A DNA stretch of 64,000 nucleotides from assembly GCA_001942185.1 (NCBI GenBank), contig MKJV01000079.1, positions 62,001-126,000 of the forward strand. The letters run 5' to 3'. The DNA comes from Pseudonocardia sp. CNS-004. GTDB taxonomy: Bacteria > Actinomycetota > Actinomycetes > Mycobacteriales > Pseudonocardiaceae. A program made the position numbers and the translations under genes. The notes beneath the pieces are model-generated. The model worked only from the letters and a program-made list of their open reading frames with translations. It ran no database searches and was not told the origin of the DNA. This document shows positions 50,403 to 58,533 of this stretch, in pieces (the first letter of the stretch is position 1; each line of letters opens with the position of its first letter).

Positions 50403-51427
50403 TCATCCGGGTTCTTCCCAGGTCCCCGTGTCAACCGCATCCCACATCCCCGCGACGCGCGCGCCACCGCCTCGGGGGCCTCGATCTGGGCGACGTGCCC
50501 CACACCGGGCAGCACCAGCAGCGTGGAGTTCCGCACCGCCGCCGCGGTGCGGCCGGCCAGCCGCGGCGCGACGAGCCGGTCCCGGTCGCCCCACACGACC
50601 AGCGTGGGAGCCTGCACGCGGGCCGCCACGGACCACAGCGACTCCCCGCGCAGCCAGCCGGCCACCATCGCCTTCCCGGTGCGTTCCGACGCCTCCTGCG
50701 CCCACGCCAACCGGGAGCGTGCGGCGAACTCGGCGGCGGCCTCGGCCATGCGGCGCGCCGACGCGACGGTCGGGTCCCCGAAGCAGAGCCGCACGACCTG
50801 CTCGGCGCGCGTCTGCGGGTCCACAGCGGCCAGTTCGGCGCGGGCCCGCCTGCCGACGAGCGGGAGCAGGGCGAGCAGGAGCCTCGGGTCGGACACCCGG
50901 CGCGGGTCGGGCCGCAGATCAGGCATCGCGGGCGACACGAGCGTGAGCGTGCGCACCAGCTCCGGCCTGCGGGCGGCCACGGCGAGCGCCACGGCCCCGC
51001 CGAAGGAGTTGCCCAGCAGGTGGACCGGCCTGCCGCGACCCGCGAGGAAGCAGAGCAGTGCGTCGGCGTGCCCCGTGGGTGAGTAGTCCCGCGACGCGAG
51101 CGGCCGGGAGAGGCCGAACCCGGGCAGGTCGACCGCGGTGCCCGCGGCGCGGGTGGCGAGCAGCGCGGCGAGGTCGGTCCAGTTCGTGGCCGAGCCGGAC
51201 AGACCGTGGACGTAGACCGCCGGGGTGTCCTGCGGTCCCGGTGTCTCCCGCACGTGCAGCGTGACGCCGCCGGATGTCACCTCGCCGCCCGGCCAGCCGG
51301 TCTGGTGGGGGTCGAGGGGAGGCATGGTGGCCGGGTCTGCCAGCGGCGGTGGGCCTGCAGGCACCGCCTGCGGCCGCCGTGCCCGCTCCAGTAGGGGGCG
51401 GACCAGCGTCAGCGTCGCGGCACTCAT
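50403..51427 (-). CDS. Alpha/beta hydrolase (frameshifted near C-terminus)
   Basis: About 342 residues. Oxyanion and nucleophile elements VYVHGLSGSATNWTDLA and HLLGNSFGGAVALAVA (Ser in GNSFGG), then VVWGDRDRLVAP (acid) and LPGVGHVAQIEAPEAV (His). As read, the frame runs past the expected end into moeZ. A shift near 50455 (GCGCGCGCGTCGC needing one more G) gives AVAGMWDAVDTGTWEEPG and a stop at 50403. Start ATG 51427. Substrate unknown. Confidence 0.8.
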
Positions 51428-51530
51428 CCTTCCGAGGATGACCTGACGCGGGCGGTTCGGCCACCCGCCGTGACGGGACTCGCGAATGTGGGGGACGTCA
51501 TCCCGGGCGTCCGCGGCCGTTGTACCGATC

Positions 51531-52776
51531 ATGGGCACGGCAGCGCACGGCCGCGGCGTTGCGGACCGGCTGGAGTGCGCCGCCGCGGTGCTGGCTGCCG
51601 TGGTGGCGCTGGTGGTGCTCGGCTTCCGGCTCGTCCGTGGTGAACCACCGGCCACCGCGGTCGGCGCCGCGCTCGCCGTGCTCCTCGTGGGGGTGCCCTG
51701 CGCCCTGCGACTGGCCACCGGGCTCCCCCGGCTGGTCGGCACGGAGCGGGCCGCCCGCCGCGGGGTCCTGCTCTCCGGCGCCGGGGCGTTCGCCACGGCG
51801 CGCCGCGTCGACACGGTCGTCCTCGCCGGCAGCGGCACGCTCACCGGCGGCGGGTTGGCGGTGCACGCCGTGCACGCGCGGGTTGGCGGTGCACGCCGTG
51901 CACGCGTCGACGGGCCGCGCCGCCGAGGTGCTGCGCCTCGCGGGCGCGTGGCCATGGCGTCCGGGCACCCCGTCGACCGCGCGGTGGCGGCCGCCGCCCA
52001 CGAGCCGCCGGACGTCGCCGAGTTCGACGCGTCGACGGTCTGGGCGTACGCGGGCTGGTGGCCGAGGTCGTGGCGCTCCCGGCGAGGACCAGCGGGTGAT
52101 CGCGCACGCCGTGCTCGTGGGCGATGCCGGGCTGTTGACCGCCCACGACATCGAGCCGCCCGCCCGGAGCCCCGAGGTGGGCTGTGTGCCGGTCGCGGTG
52201 GCATGGGACGGGGTGGCGCGCGGCATGCTCGAGGTCGGGCCCGCCGTCGACCCGACCACCGCGGCGGCCGTGCGCCGGCTGGCCGCGCTCGGGGCGCGGC
52301 CGGTCCTGGTGGCCGCTGAGCCGGGCCCGGTGGCCCGGGCCGTGGGCGCCCGCGCCGGGCTCGCACCCGATGCCGTGCTGGCCGGGGTCGCGGCCGAGGA
52401 CGCGGCTTCGGTCGTCCGCGGGCTCGGGCCCCACGTCGGGGTGATCGGCGACTCCGAGCGTTACGCGGAGGCGCTCGACGCCGCCGACCTGGCCGTCCGC
52501 CTCCCGCCGCACACCGGGCACGCATCGCACGAGTGCCGGCCCTCGCTGACCGCCCTCCACGACGACCTCGCCCACGCCGTCGACGCACTCCGGCTCGCGC
52601 GCCACACCTCCGCCGTCGCCAGGGCGAACCTCACGGTCGCGCTCATGTGCGTCACGGTGCTGCTCCCGGTGACCGCGACCGGTCTGGTCGGCCCGCTGCT
52701 CTCGGCCGCGGCGACGGCCGCGGGCGGGGCCGTGATCGCGGCCAACAGCCTGCGAGCCTCTGCTACCGACGGGTAA
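51531..52776 (+). CDS. Degenerate P-type (P1B) ATPase-like protein, catalytic motifs lost (indels)
   Basis: About 405 residues. The order of segments follows heavy-metal P-type ATPases: helix pair, VPCALRLATGLPRLVGTERA (CPC replaced by VPC), RRVDTVVLAGSGTLTGG where DKTGT should be (Asp lost), MASGHPVDRAVAAAA (the SEHP site, partly kept), ALGARPVLVAAEP (TGDN lost), IGDSERYAEALDAADLAVRL (GDGIND lost) and two C-terminal helices. It cannot be an ATP-driven pump. A 28-nt tandem duplication and probable deletions near 51945 and 52065 also break the frame. Function is unknown; a regulatory or vestigial role is possible. Confidence 0.7.
51851..51906 (+). repeat. Exact 28-nt tandem duplication inside the P-ATPase-like gene
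   Basis: Positions 51851-51878 and 51879-51906 are identical. The length is 27+1, so the duplication shifts the frame by one; removing a copy restores GLAVHAVHASTGRAAEV. It could be a genuine slippage event or an assembly artefact. Confidence 0.9.
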
Positions 52777-52824
52777 GGTGTTCTTTCCGCACCCCGATCG
52801 GGTGGATGGACGGAGGGCAACCGC

Positions 52825-53448
52825 ATGACCGAGGCGCCGGCACCGGTGCACCGCGGCACCCGCCTGTCCCGCGACGCACGCCGGGCACAGCTGCTGTTGG
52901 CCGCGCGCGACGTCTTCGCGGCCCACGGCTACCACGCGGCCGCGATGGACGACATCGCCGAGCGGGCCGGGGTGAGCAAGCCGGTGCTCTACCAGCACTT
53001 CCCCGGCAAGCTGGAGCTGTACCGGGCACTGCTCACCACGTACGCCGACGAGCTGGTCGAACGGGTCACCGCCGCGATCGAGGGCACCACCGACAACGAG
53101 CAGCGCGTGCACGCCGCCGTGTCGGCCTACTTCGACTTCGTGGCCGGCGAGGGACAGGCCTACCGGCTCGTGTTCGAGTCGGACCTGCGCGGCGAGCCGG
53201 AGGCCGCCGCCGTGGTCGACGGCGCCCTCACCCGTTGCATCGACGCGGTCGCCACGGCCGTCACCACCGACGCGGGCCTCGACACGCCGCGCGCCCGGAT
53301 GCTCGCGGTCGGGCTGGTCGGTCTCAGCCAGGTGGCGGCGCAGTACTGGCTCGACTCCGACCAGTCGGTACCCCGCGACGAGGCCGTCGCCCTCATGTCC
53401 GGCTTCGCGTGGCGCGGCCTCGCCGGCTTCCCGCTGATCCACGACTGA
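52825..53448 (+). CDS. TetR-family regulator (Rv3208-like)
   Basis: 207 residues. The N-terminal HTH reads LLLAARDVFAAHGYHAAAMD, DIAERAGVSKPVLYQHFPGK and LELYRALL. The ligand domain has HAAVSAYFDFVAGEGQAYRL and a conserved end (ALMSGFAWRGLAGFPLIHD). It resembles mycobacterial Rv3208, which lies between moeZ and TB9.4 as here. ATG with GGAGG upstream. The frame is intact. Targets unknown. Confidence 0.87.
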   Translation: MTEAPAPVHRGTRLSRDARRAQLLLAARDVFAAHGYHAAAMDDIAERAGVSKPVLYQHFPGKLELYRALLTTYADELVERVTAAIEGTTDNEQRVHAAVSAYFDFVAGEGQAYRLVFESDLRGEPEAAAVVDGALTRCIDAVATAVTTDAGLDTPRARMLAVGLVGLSQVAAQYWLDSDQSVPRDEAVALMSGFAWRGLAGFPLIHD

Positions 53449-53469
53449 AGGACCAGCCACACGAGCTGG

Positions 53470-53665
53470 CGGGTCGGTCCAGGTCGTGTTTTGAAAGCCG
53501 CTTCGTGGGAGCACGCCGCCGGCACCGCTGCGGGTTCTCAGGCGTCTTCTCGCGAGGACAGCGCCGACGTGGTGAACTGGCGTTCATGAGGAGGCGATCC
53601 CGGAGCGAGAAGGCGTCTGAGGTTCCGCTACCGGCACCGCTACTCAAACCAGCCACGTCATGAAC
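53470..53665. repeat. Structured intergenic element with inverted repeat, possible MITE or RNA
   Basis: GCGGGTTCTCAGGCGTCTTC pairs imperfectly with GAAGGCGTCTGAGGTTCCGC across about 60 nt, and further half-matching segments (GACGTGG, TTCATGA) surround them. It lies between convergent tetR and clpP genes (gap 53449-53670). Ends CGTGTTTTGAAAG and AACACTCTC recall eroded transposon ends. This is inference. Confidence 0.4.
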
Positions 53666-53670
53666 ACTCT

Positions 53671-54228
53671 CTAGCGGGGTCGTCTGCGGAGCACCTCGTC
53701 GACCAGGCCGTAGTCGGCGGCCTCCTGTGCGGAGAACCAGCGGTCGCGGTCGAAGTCGGCCTCGATCCGTTCCTGCGGCTGCCCGGAGTGCTGGGCGGTG
53801 AGCTCCGCGATCCGCTTCTTGAGCTTCGACAGCATCTGGGCGCGGATCACGATGTCGGACTCCGACCCGCCCGCACCGCCCGACGGCTGGTGCATCATCA
53901 CCTGGGCGTGCGGCAGGGCGAACCGCTTGCCCGGGGCGCCCGCGGTGAGCAGGAACTGCCCCATCGACGCGGCCATCCCGGTGGCGATCGTGGAGACGTC
54001 CGGCTCGATCGCGTGCATCGTGTCGTAGATCGCCATCCCGGCGGTGACGGAGCCGCCCGGCGAGTTGATGTGGAGCGTGATGTCGGCGGCCGGGTCCTCA
54101 CCCGCGAGCAGCAGCAGCTGCGCGACGAGCCTCGTGGCGACGTCGTCGTCCACCTCCTGGCCGAGCACGATGATGCGTTCGCGCAGCAGCCGGTCGTTGA
54201 CGCTGTCGTCGAGCGTGGATGCACTCAT
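53671..54228 (-). CDS. ATP-dependent Clp protease proteolytic subunit ClpP (paralogue A)
   Basis: 185 residues. Catalytic triad: Ser in [16 protein letters not shown], His in [12 protein letters not shown], Asp in [30 protein letters not shown] is the conserved N-terminal strand. It assembles into a barrel peptidase fed by a Clp ATPase. Neither clpX nor a clpC is in the window. It is downstream of and co-oriented with paralogue B, so the pair may form a mixed ClpP. The frame is intact. Confidence 0.92.
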   Translation of the reverse strand: MSASTLDDSVNDRLLRERIIVLGQEVDDDVATRLVAQLLLLAGEDPAADITLHINSPGGSVTAGMAIYDTMHAIEPDVSTIATGMAASMGQFLLTAGAPGKRFALPHAQVMMHQPSGGAGGSESDIVIRAQMLSKLKKRIAELTAQHSGQPQERIEADFDRDRWFSAQEAADYGLVDEVLRRRPR

Positions 54229-54244
54229 CGCACGGCCTCGCTGC

Positions 54245-54388
54245 GCTCGGCCGGCGCTTCGCGCAGGCGCTGTGACACTGATTCGCTCGCAAGCTCGCTC
54301 ATCGCTCGTCCTCGCTCACGCTCGGCCGGCGCTTCGCGCAGGCGCTGTGTTGATGATTCGCTCGCTGGCGCTCGCTCATTGCAGATCT
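54245..54388 (-). repeat. Direct repeat pair between the two clpP genes
   Basis: GCTCGGCCGGCGCTTCGCGC at 54245 recurs at 54320 (period 75), each followed by AGGCGCTGTG and then GATTCGCTCGC-like text. The repeats fill the 163-nt gap and can fold into GC-rich hairpins. Confidence 0.8.
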
Positions 54389-54391
54389 CCT

Positions 54392-55006
54392 TCAGCGGGG
54401 GAGCTTGCGGCTGGCGACGATCTGGTCGGCGATGCCGTAGGCCACCGCCTCGTCGGCGGTGAGGACCAGGTCGCGGTCGATGTCGGTGTGGATGCGCTCC
54501 ACGGGCTGTCCGGTGCCCTCGGCGAGAGCCTCTTCGAGCCGGCGGCGCAGCCGGGAGACCTCGGCCGCGTAGATCTCCAGGTCGGAGGTCTGTCCGCGGA
54601 CGACGTCGATGCTCGGTTGGTGGATGAGCACCCGTGAGTTGGGCACCACGGAGCGGTGGCCGCGCGCGCCCGCAGCCAGCAGCACCGCCGCCGCGGACGC
54701 GGCCTGCCCGAGGCAGTACGTGTGCACCGGCGGACGGATGTAGCGCATGGTGTCGTAGATCGCCGTCATGGCGGTGAGCGATCCGCCCGGCGAGTTGATG
54801 TACATCGAGATCGGCCGGTCCGGCTCGGTCGACTCGAGGCAGATCAGCTGCGCCATGACGTCGTTGGCGGCGGCGTCGTCGATCTGGGTGCCGAGGAAGA
54901 CGATGCGGCCCTCGAACAGCTTGCTGTACGGGTTGGTCTCCTGGTGGCCGTAGCTCGTCCGTTCGACGAACGACGGCAACACGTAGCGGGTCTGCGCGGG
55001 CTGCAT
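54392..55006 (-). CDS. ATP-dependent Clp protease proteolytic subunit ClpP (paralogue B)
   Basis: 204 residues. Triad: Ser in CLGQAASAAAVLLAAGARG, His in RVLIHQPSIDVVRG, Asp in IHTDIDRDLVLTADEA. MYINSPGGSLTAMTAIYDTM is the strand motif. ATG at 55006 is preceded by GGAGG. It is 163 nt upstream of paralogue A and probably co-transcribed with it. Actinobacteria usually have clpP1P2 next to clpX and sometimes a second pair; this pair without a chaperone looks like the second set. The frame is intact. Confidence 0.92.
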   Translation of the reverse strand: MQPAQTRYVLPSFVERTSYGHQETNPYSKLFEGRIVFLGTQIDDAAANDVMAQLICLESTEPDRPISMYINSPGGSLTAMTAIYDTMRYIRPPVHTYCLGQAASAAAVLLAAGARGHRSVVPNSRVLIHQPSIDVVRGQTSDLEIYAAEVSRLRRRLEEALAEGTGQPVERIHTDIDRDLVLTADEAVAYGIADQIVASRKLPR

Positions 55007-55061
55007 CCGATGACCTCCGAGTGCGTGGATCTCCCGGACGCTAACGGCGCCGCACCTGCGC

Positions 55062-55240
55062 AAACCCCGACATTCGCGGGAGGCGAACCCCTTTCGCCGA
55101 GAGCGGACGCCCAGCCACACCGCGACACGCACGCACTCCGCCCGCGACTCGCGTACACGGACAGCGCGACTCGCGGACGGTGGGCGCCCGCTTCCGCGAG
55201 TCGCGCGCCGGGTGCGCACGAGTCGGGGTTTCCGGGCGAG
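55062..55240. repeat. GACTCGCG-type repeat cluster in the clpP divergent gap
   Basis: CGCGACTCGCGTACACGG, GCGACTCGCGGACG and CTTCCGCGAGTCGCGCG words with CGAGTCGGGG form several dyads. The gap 55007-55318 is divergent, so these are not simply terminators. Confidence 0.65.
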
Positions 55241-55318
55241 CGATGAGTTCCGGATGTGGCCGCGGTCTCATCTACAACCGCGCCGCACGGAGCGCGCCGG
55301 CCCGGAAGGGAGCGAACG

Positions 55319-55540
55319 ATGATCGCCACGACCGACCTCAGCTACCGGGACCGCGCCGTCCTGCGTGCGGTCGCCGCCGGACGCTGCACCGTCTCCGCGA
55401 TCGGCGTCCTCGCCGTCGACGGTCTGGGTTGCTGCGACCAGTTCGTCGGCCGTCGGCTGGCGAACGCGGGCCTGATCGCCTCGGGTCCCGGCCCGGCCCA
55501 CCTGACGGCCACCGGCCGCGCCCTGCTCGAGGCGGCGTGA
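55319..55540 (+). CDS. Small winged-helix-like hypothetical protein
   Basis: 73 residues from ATG 55319, with GGAAGGGAG 5-13 nt upstream. SYRDRAVLRAVAAGRCTVS and LANAGLIASGPGPAHLTATG read like a helix-turn-wing fragment with a final LTATGRALLEAA. I do not recognise a named family. It is followed after 1 nt by a second tiny gene, so the two are a mini-operon. Confidence 0.65.
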   Translation: MIATTDLSYRDRAVLRAVAAGRCTVSAIGVLAVDGLGCCDQFVGRRLANAGLIASGPGPAHLTATGRALLEAA

Positions 55541-55541
55541 C

Positions 55542-55760
55542 GTGAACACCATCGGCCGCAACTGCGTCGCCTACTGCGATCGCTGCCCTGCTCGAGCTCG
55601 CGTCCGCGCCGCACTCCCGGCAGGCGAGCTGCACTTCTGCAACCACCACATCCGCGAGCACCGCGACCGCCTGCAGGAGGCCGGGGCGAAGCTGGTCACC
55701 CTGCCCGGCAGCCCGGCCCCGATCGCGGCACGACCGGTTCCGCGCGATCTGGCTGCGTGA
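55542..55760 (+). CDS. Small zinc-ribbon protein (DUF7455-like)
   Basis: 72 residues. Cysteines in CDRCPARARVRAAL and histidines in FCNHHIREHRDRLQ form a compact zinc-binding pattern seen in actinobacterial DUF7455 proteins. GTG start 1 nt after the upstream stop. Function unknown. The frame is intact. Confidence 0.7.
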   Translation: MNTIGRNCVAYCDRCPARARVRAALPAGELHFCNHHIREHRDRLQEAGAKLVTLPGSPAPIAARPVPRDLAA

Positions 55761-55784
55761 AAGCGGCTCCGCCGCCGGCGGTGG

Positions 55785-56693
55785 TCACGCCGTCGAGCGG
55801 AGTTCCCCGGTCCGCACGGCACCCGTCGCCAGCGCCGCGATCCGGCTCGCCACCCCGGACACCCGCTCGACGGGCAGCATGTGCCCCGCCTCGGGGAAGA
55901 TCGTCAGCTCGGCCGACGGCACCGCGTCGGCGATGCGCCGGGCCGCGCGCACGGGTGTGAGGCGGTCCCGGGACCCGACGAGCACGGCGGTCGGGATGTC
56001 CGCGAACGCCGCGAGCGCGGCGTCGCGTTCATGGGCTTCGAGGGTGGGATGGAACCCGGACAGGGTGAGCGGGCGGCAGCCACCCACCGTCTCGCACGTG
56101 ATCCGGATGGCCTCCGGGGTCGGCCGCGCGCCGAGCAGCAGCCACCGCATCGCGGGCGCGATGAGTCGCGGGTCGCCGAGGTTCTCCCGCCGCGACCACC
56201 CTCTCGTGGCGGCGATCCGCCGCTGCGCCCCGCGGTACACCGCGGCCGCGGGCGGGGACAGTCCGAACGGCCGCTCGGCGAGCCCACCGCTCGCGGTGGC
56301 CACCAGCGCGACCCCGACCGCTCGCGCCAGCACGTCCGGATGGCGCTCGGCCAGTGCCATCAGTGTCATGCCACCCATCGAGTGCCCGGCGAGCACGAGC
56401 GGCCCTGCGGGTGCCGTCGCGGCGAGGACCTCGGCGAGGTCGTCGGCGAGCTGGTCGATCGTCATCGTCGCCGGGTCGACGGGCGCCGAGCGCCCGTGGC
56501 CGCGGTGGTCGGGCCGGACCACGCGTACCCGTGCGGGCCCGGTCGCGAGCGACGTCGCGACCGACCTCCAGACGCGCCGGTCGAGCGTCCAGCCGTGGGC
56601 AAGGACGACCGTGACGGGCGCATGCTGCGGGCCGTCCAGCTCGACGTGCAGCGGCACGCCGTCGGCCGCGGGGACGGATCGTGCGGTGGTCAT
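55785..56693 (-). CDS. Alpha/beta hydrolase
   Basis: 302 residues. VVLAHGWTLDRRVW (oxyanion), VVRPDHRGHGRSAP, LVLAGHSMGGMTLMALAE (nucleophile Ser), AVLVGSRDRLTPVRA (acid) and FPEAGHMLPVERV (His) make a complete catalytic set. Its start lies 35 nt beyond the CPBP gene stop on the same strand, within a group that also holds a diiron oxygenase and a short-chain dehydrogenase. Substrate unknown; the set suggests lipid or xenobiotic metabolism. The frame is intact. Confidence 0.87.
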   Translation of the reverse strand: MTTARSVPAADGVPLHVELDGPQHAPVTVVLAHGWTLDRRVWRSVATSLATGPARVRVVRPDHRGHGRSAPVDPATMTIDQLADDLAEVLAATAPAGPLVLAGHSMGGMTLMALAERHPDVLARAVGVALVATASGGLAERPFGLSPPAAAVYRGAQRRIAATRGWSRRENLGDPRLIAPAMRWLLLGARPTPEAIRITCETVGGCRPLTLSGFHPTLEAHERDAALAAFADIPTAVLVGSRDRLTPVRAARRIADAVPSAELTIFPEAGHMLPVERVSGVASRIAALATGAVRTGELRSTA

Positions 56694-56727
56694 GTGACGA
56701 GGCGTGCCTTCCGGTGGGGAGCACCAG

Positions 56728-57612
56728 CTATCTCGGGTCGGTCAGGAAGATGTCCGCCAGCGCGGGGTTGTAGGCGTGCACGAGGATGCCGAAGATGATG
56801 GCGTCGAAGGTCAGGTGCACGGTCACCACGTACGGCAAGGACCGGGTGCGCTGGAAGATGTAGCCCTGCAGCAGGGCGAAGGGCACGGTGAGCAGCGGAC
56901 CCCAGCCGCGATAGCCCAGCTCCCACAGGAACGAGACGAACACCACGGACTGCAGGAGGTTCGCCTGCCAGACCGGGAAGTGGTGGCGGAGCAGGGCGAA
57001 GACGATGCAGATGAAGAACAGCTCGTCCCACAGGCCGACGCCGTTCACGCCGATGAACAGCCGGATGATCTCGCCGGAGCCGGAGACGTCCGGCCAGTTC
57101 CGGTAGGCACCCGACCCCAGGAAGTACACGGGGAGGATCAGGTAGCCCGCGACGACCACCAGCGCCAGGTAGCCGAACTCGAACCGGCTCCACCGGTTCC
57201 CCGTTCCGACCGGGAACTTGATGATGTCCTCCCGGTACCACCACCGGGAGAGGGCGTAGGGCAGGACGACCGCCATCGACAGGGTGATCGCGAAACGGGT
57301 CATGCCGGCGTTGCTCAGGTCCGCTTCCAGCGACATCGTGCTGATGACGACGAGGCCGGTGGCGATGAGGACCAGGTGTCGCAGCAGCAGGCGGTCCACC
57401 AGCGCCGCGACGACCAGGCCCGCGAGGATCAGCGCGTACCCGATCAGTCGCTCCTGCAGGCCGAACAGCGCGACCGCGGAGACCATCACCAGCGCCGCGG
57501 CGAGCAGGCGGTTCCAGGCCTGCCGGGGGGCGTACCGCCCCTCGGAACTGTCGGGGGCGGTCGCGCCTGCACTCACCGCGCCAGCATGGCCGGACCAGCG
57601 CAGGCGCGACAA
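56728..57612 (-). CDS. CPBP-type intramembrane protein, protease motif incomplete
   Basis: About 295 residues with seven or eight helices (LLAAALVMVSAVALFGL; LVLIATGLVVISTM; FGYLALVVVAGYLILPVYFL). The CPBP core is GVGLWDELFFICIVFALLRH and VTVHLTFDAIIFGILVHAY. The family's EExxxR is reduced to DE without the Arg, and the FxxxH His is absent, so peptidase activity is doubtful. The start is uncertain: TTG 57612 abuts GGAGGAG; GTG 57573 is an alternative. It lies next to the AurF-like gene. Confidence 0.7.
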   Translation of the reverse strand: MSRLRWSGHAGAVSAGATAPDSSEGRYAPRQAWNRLLAAALVMVSAVALFGLQERLIGYALILAGLVVAALVDRLLLRHLVLIATGLVVISTMSLEADLSNAGMTRFAITLSMAVVLPYALSRWWYREDIIKFPVGTGNRWSRFEFGYLALVVVAGYLILPVYFLGSGAYRNWPDVSGSGEIIRLFIGVNGVGLWDELFFICIVFALLRHHFPVWQANLLQSVVFVSFLWELGYRGWGPLLTVPFALLQGYIFQRTRSLPYVVTVHLTFDAIIFGILVHAYNPALADIFLTDPR

Positions 57613-57639
57613 CTCCTCCCACGATGACGGCGGTCGTCA

Positions 57640-58533
57640 TCAGAGGAGGTGCGCCTTGCGCCACAGCACCTCGCTGGGCCCGCCGATGAGCTTCTGCTCC
57701 CGCAGGAACGGCACCAGCTTGCGCGCCGTCCAGCGCAGCATCTCCTGGTGGTGCGGGTTGGCCAGCGCCGCCTTGCGGCCGACGGCCGGATCGATGCCGA
57801 CGGCCTTGTAGACGTCGCGGTGGATCAGGTTGCGCGCCACCACGAACGCCACCCGGGCCGAGAGGTAACGGGCCAGCGTGCGCTGCGCGGCGTTCGTCTT
57901 CGGCATGATCCGCATCAGCTCCTCGCGGGCGTAGCGGACGTGCCTGGCCTCCTCGGTCACGTGGATCTTGTTGACCATGCGGGTGAGCGGCTGGACGGTG
58001 TCGTCGCGCATGGCCTCGCGCTGCAACTGGTCGAGGATCTCCTCCACGAACAGCGTGCCGGCGAACATCGCCGGACCCTCCGCGACGGTCTTGAAGAAGC
58101 GCCCCAGCTCGTGCGTGAGCCGCCGCGGCGCGTAGTCGGGCACGCCGTAGCGCTCGGTCATCTTCGCGAACATGATCGAGTGCCGGCACTCGTCGGCGAT
58201 CTCGGTGAGCGCGTACTGGATGTGCTGGCGGCGCGGGTCGCGGTCGTAGGCGTAGCGCAGCAGCATCTGCATGAGGATGATCTCGAACCACAGGCCGATG
58301 CGGGCGATGCTGCACACCTCGTGCACCGACAGCGTGCGCCGCTGCTCCTCGGTGAGGCCCTCCCACAGCTCGGTGCCGTACAGCGAGACGCGATGCGGCG
58401 GCATCCCCCACGTGTCCTCGGCGAGCGGGGCGTCCCAGTCGATGTCGATGCTCGGCTCGTAGGAGTGGTCCAGCGACGAGCGGAGCAGCCGCTCCGCGGT
58501 CGCCTCGCGGTCGTTCACCATCTTGACGTTCAT
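57640..58533 (-). CDS. AurF-like diiron oxygenase
   Basis: 297 residues, all-helical. Iron ligands are in LTEIADECRHSIMFAKMTER, the VEEILDQLQREAM helix and HVTEEARHVRYAREEL. AurF-family enzymes oxidise amines or related substrates with O2. Mycobacterial and other actinobacterial members have unknown substrates. It overlaps the upstream SDR by 4 nt (ATGA), so the two enzymes are translated together. The frame is intact. Confidence 0.87.
   Translation of the reverse strand: MNVKMVNDREATAERLLRSSLDHSYEPSIDIDWDAPLAEDTWGMPPHRVSLYGTELWEGLTEEQRRTLSVHEVCSIARIGLWFEIILMQMLLRYAYDRDPRRQHIQYALTEIADECRHSIMFAKMTERYGVPDYAPRRLTHELGRFFKTVAEGPAMFAGTLFVEEILDQLQREAMRDDTVQPLTRMVNKIHVTEEARHVRYAREELMRIMPKTNAAQRTLARYLSARVAFVVARNLIHRDVYKAVGIDPAVGRKAALANPHHQEMLRWTARKLVPFLREQKLIGGPSEVLWRKAHLL

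Noticed and set aside
51851..51906. The 28-nt duplicate as an attachment site pair
   Set aside because: Copies are directly adjacent with nothing between and no integrase nearby.
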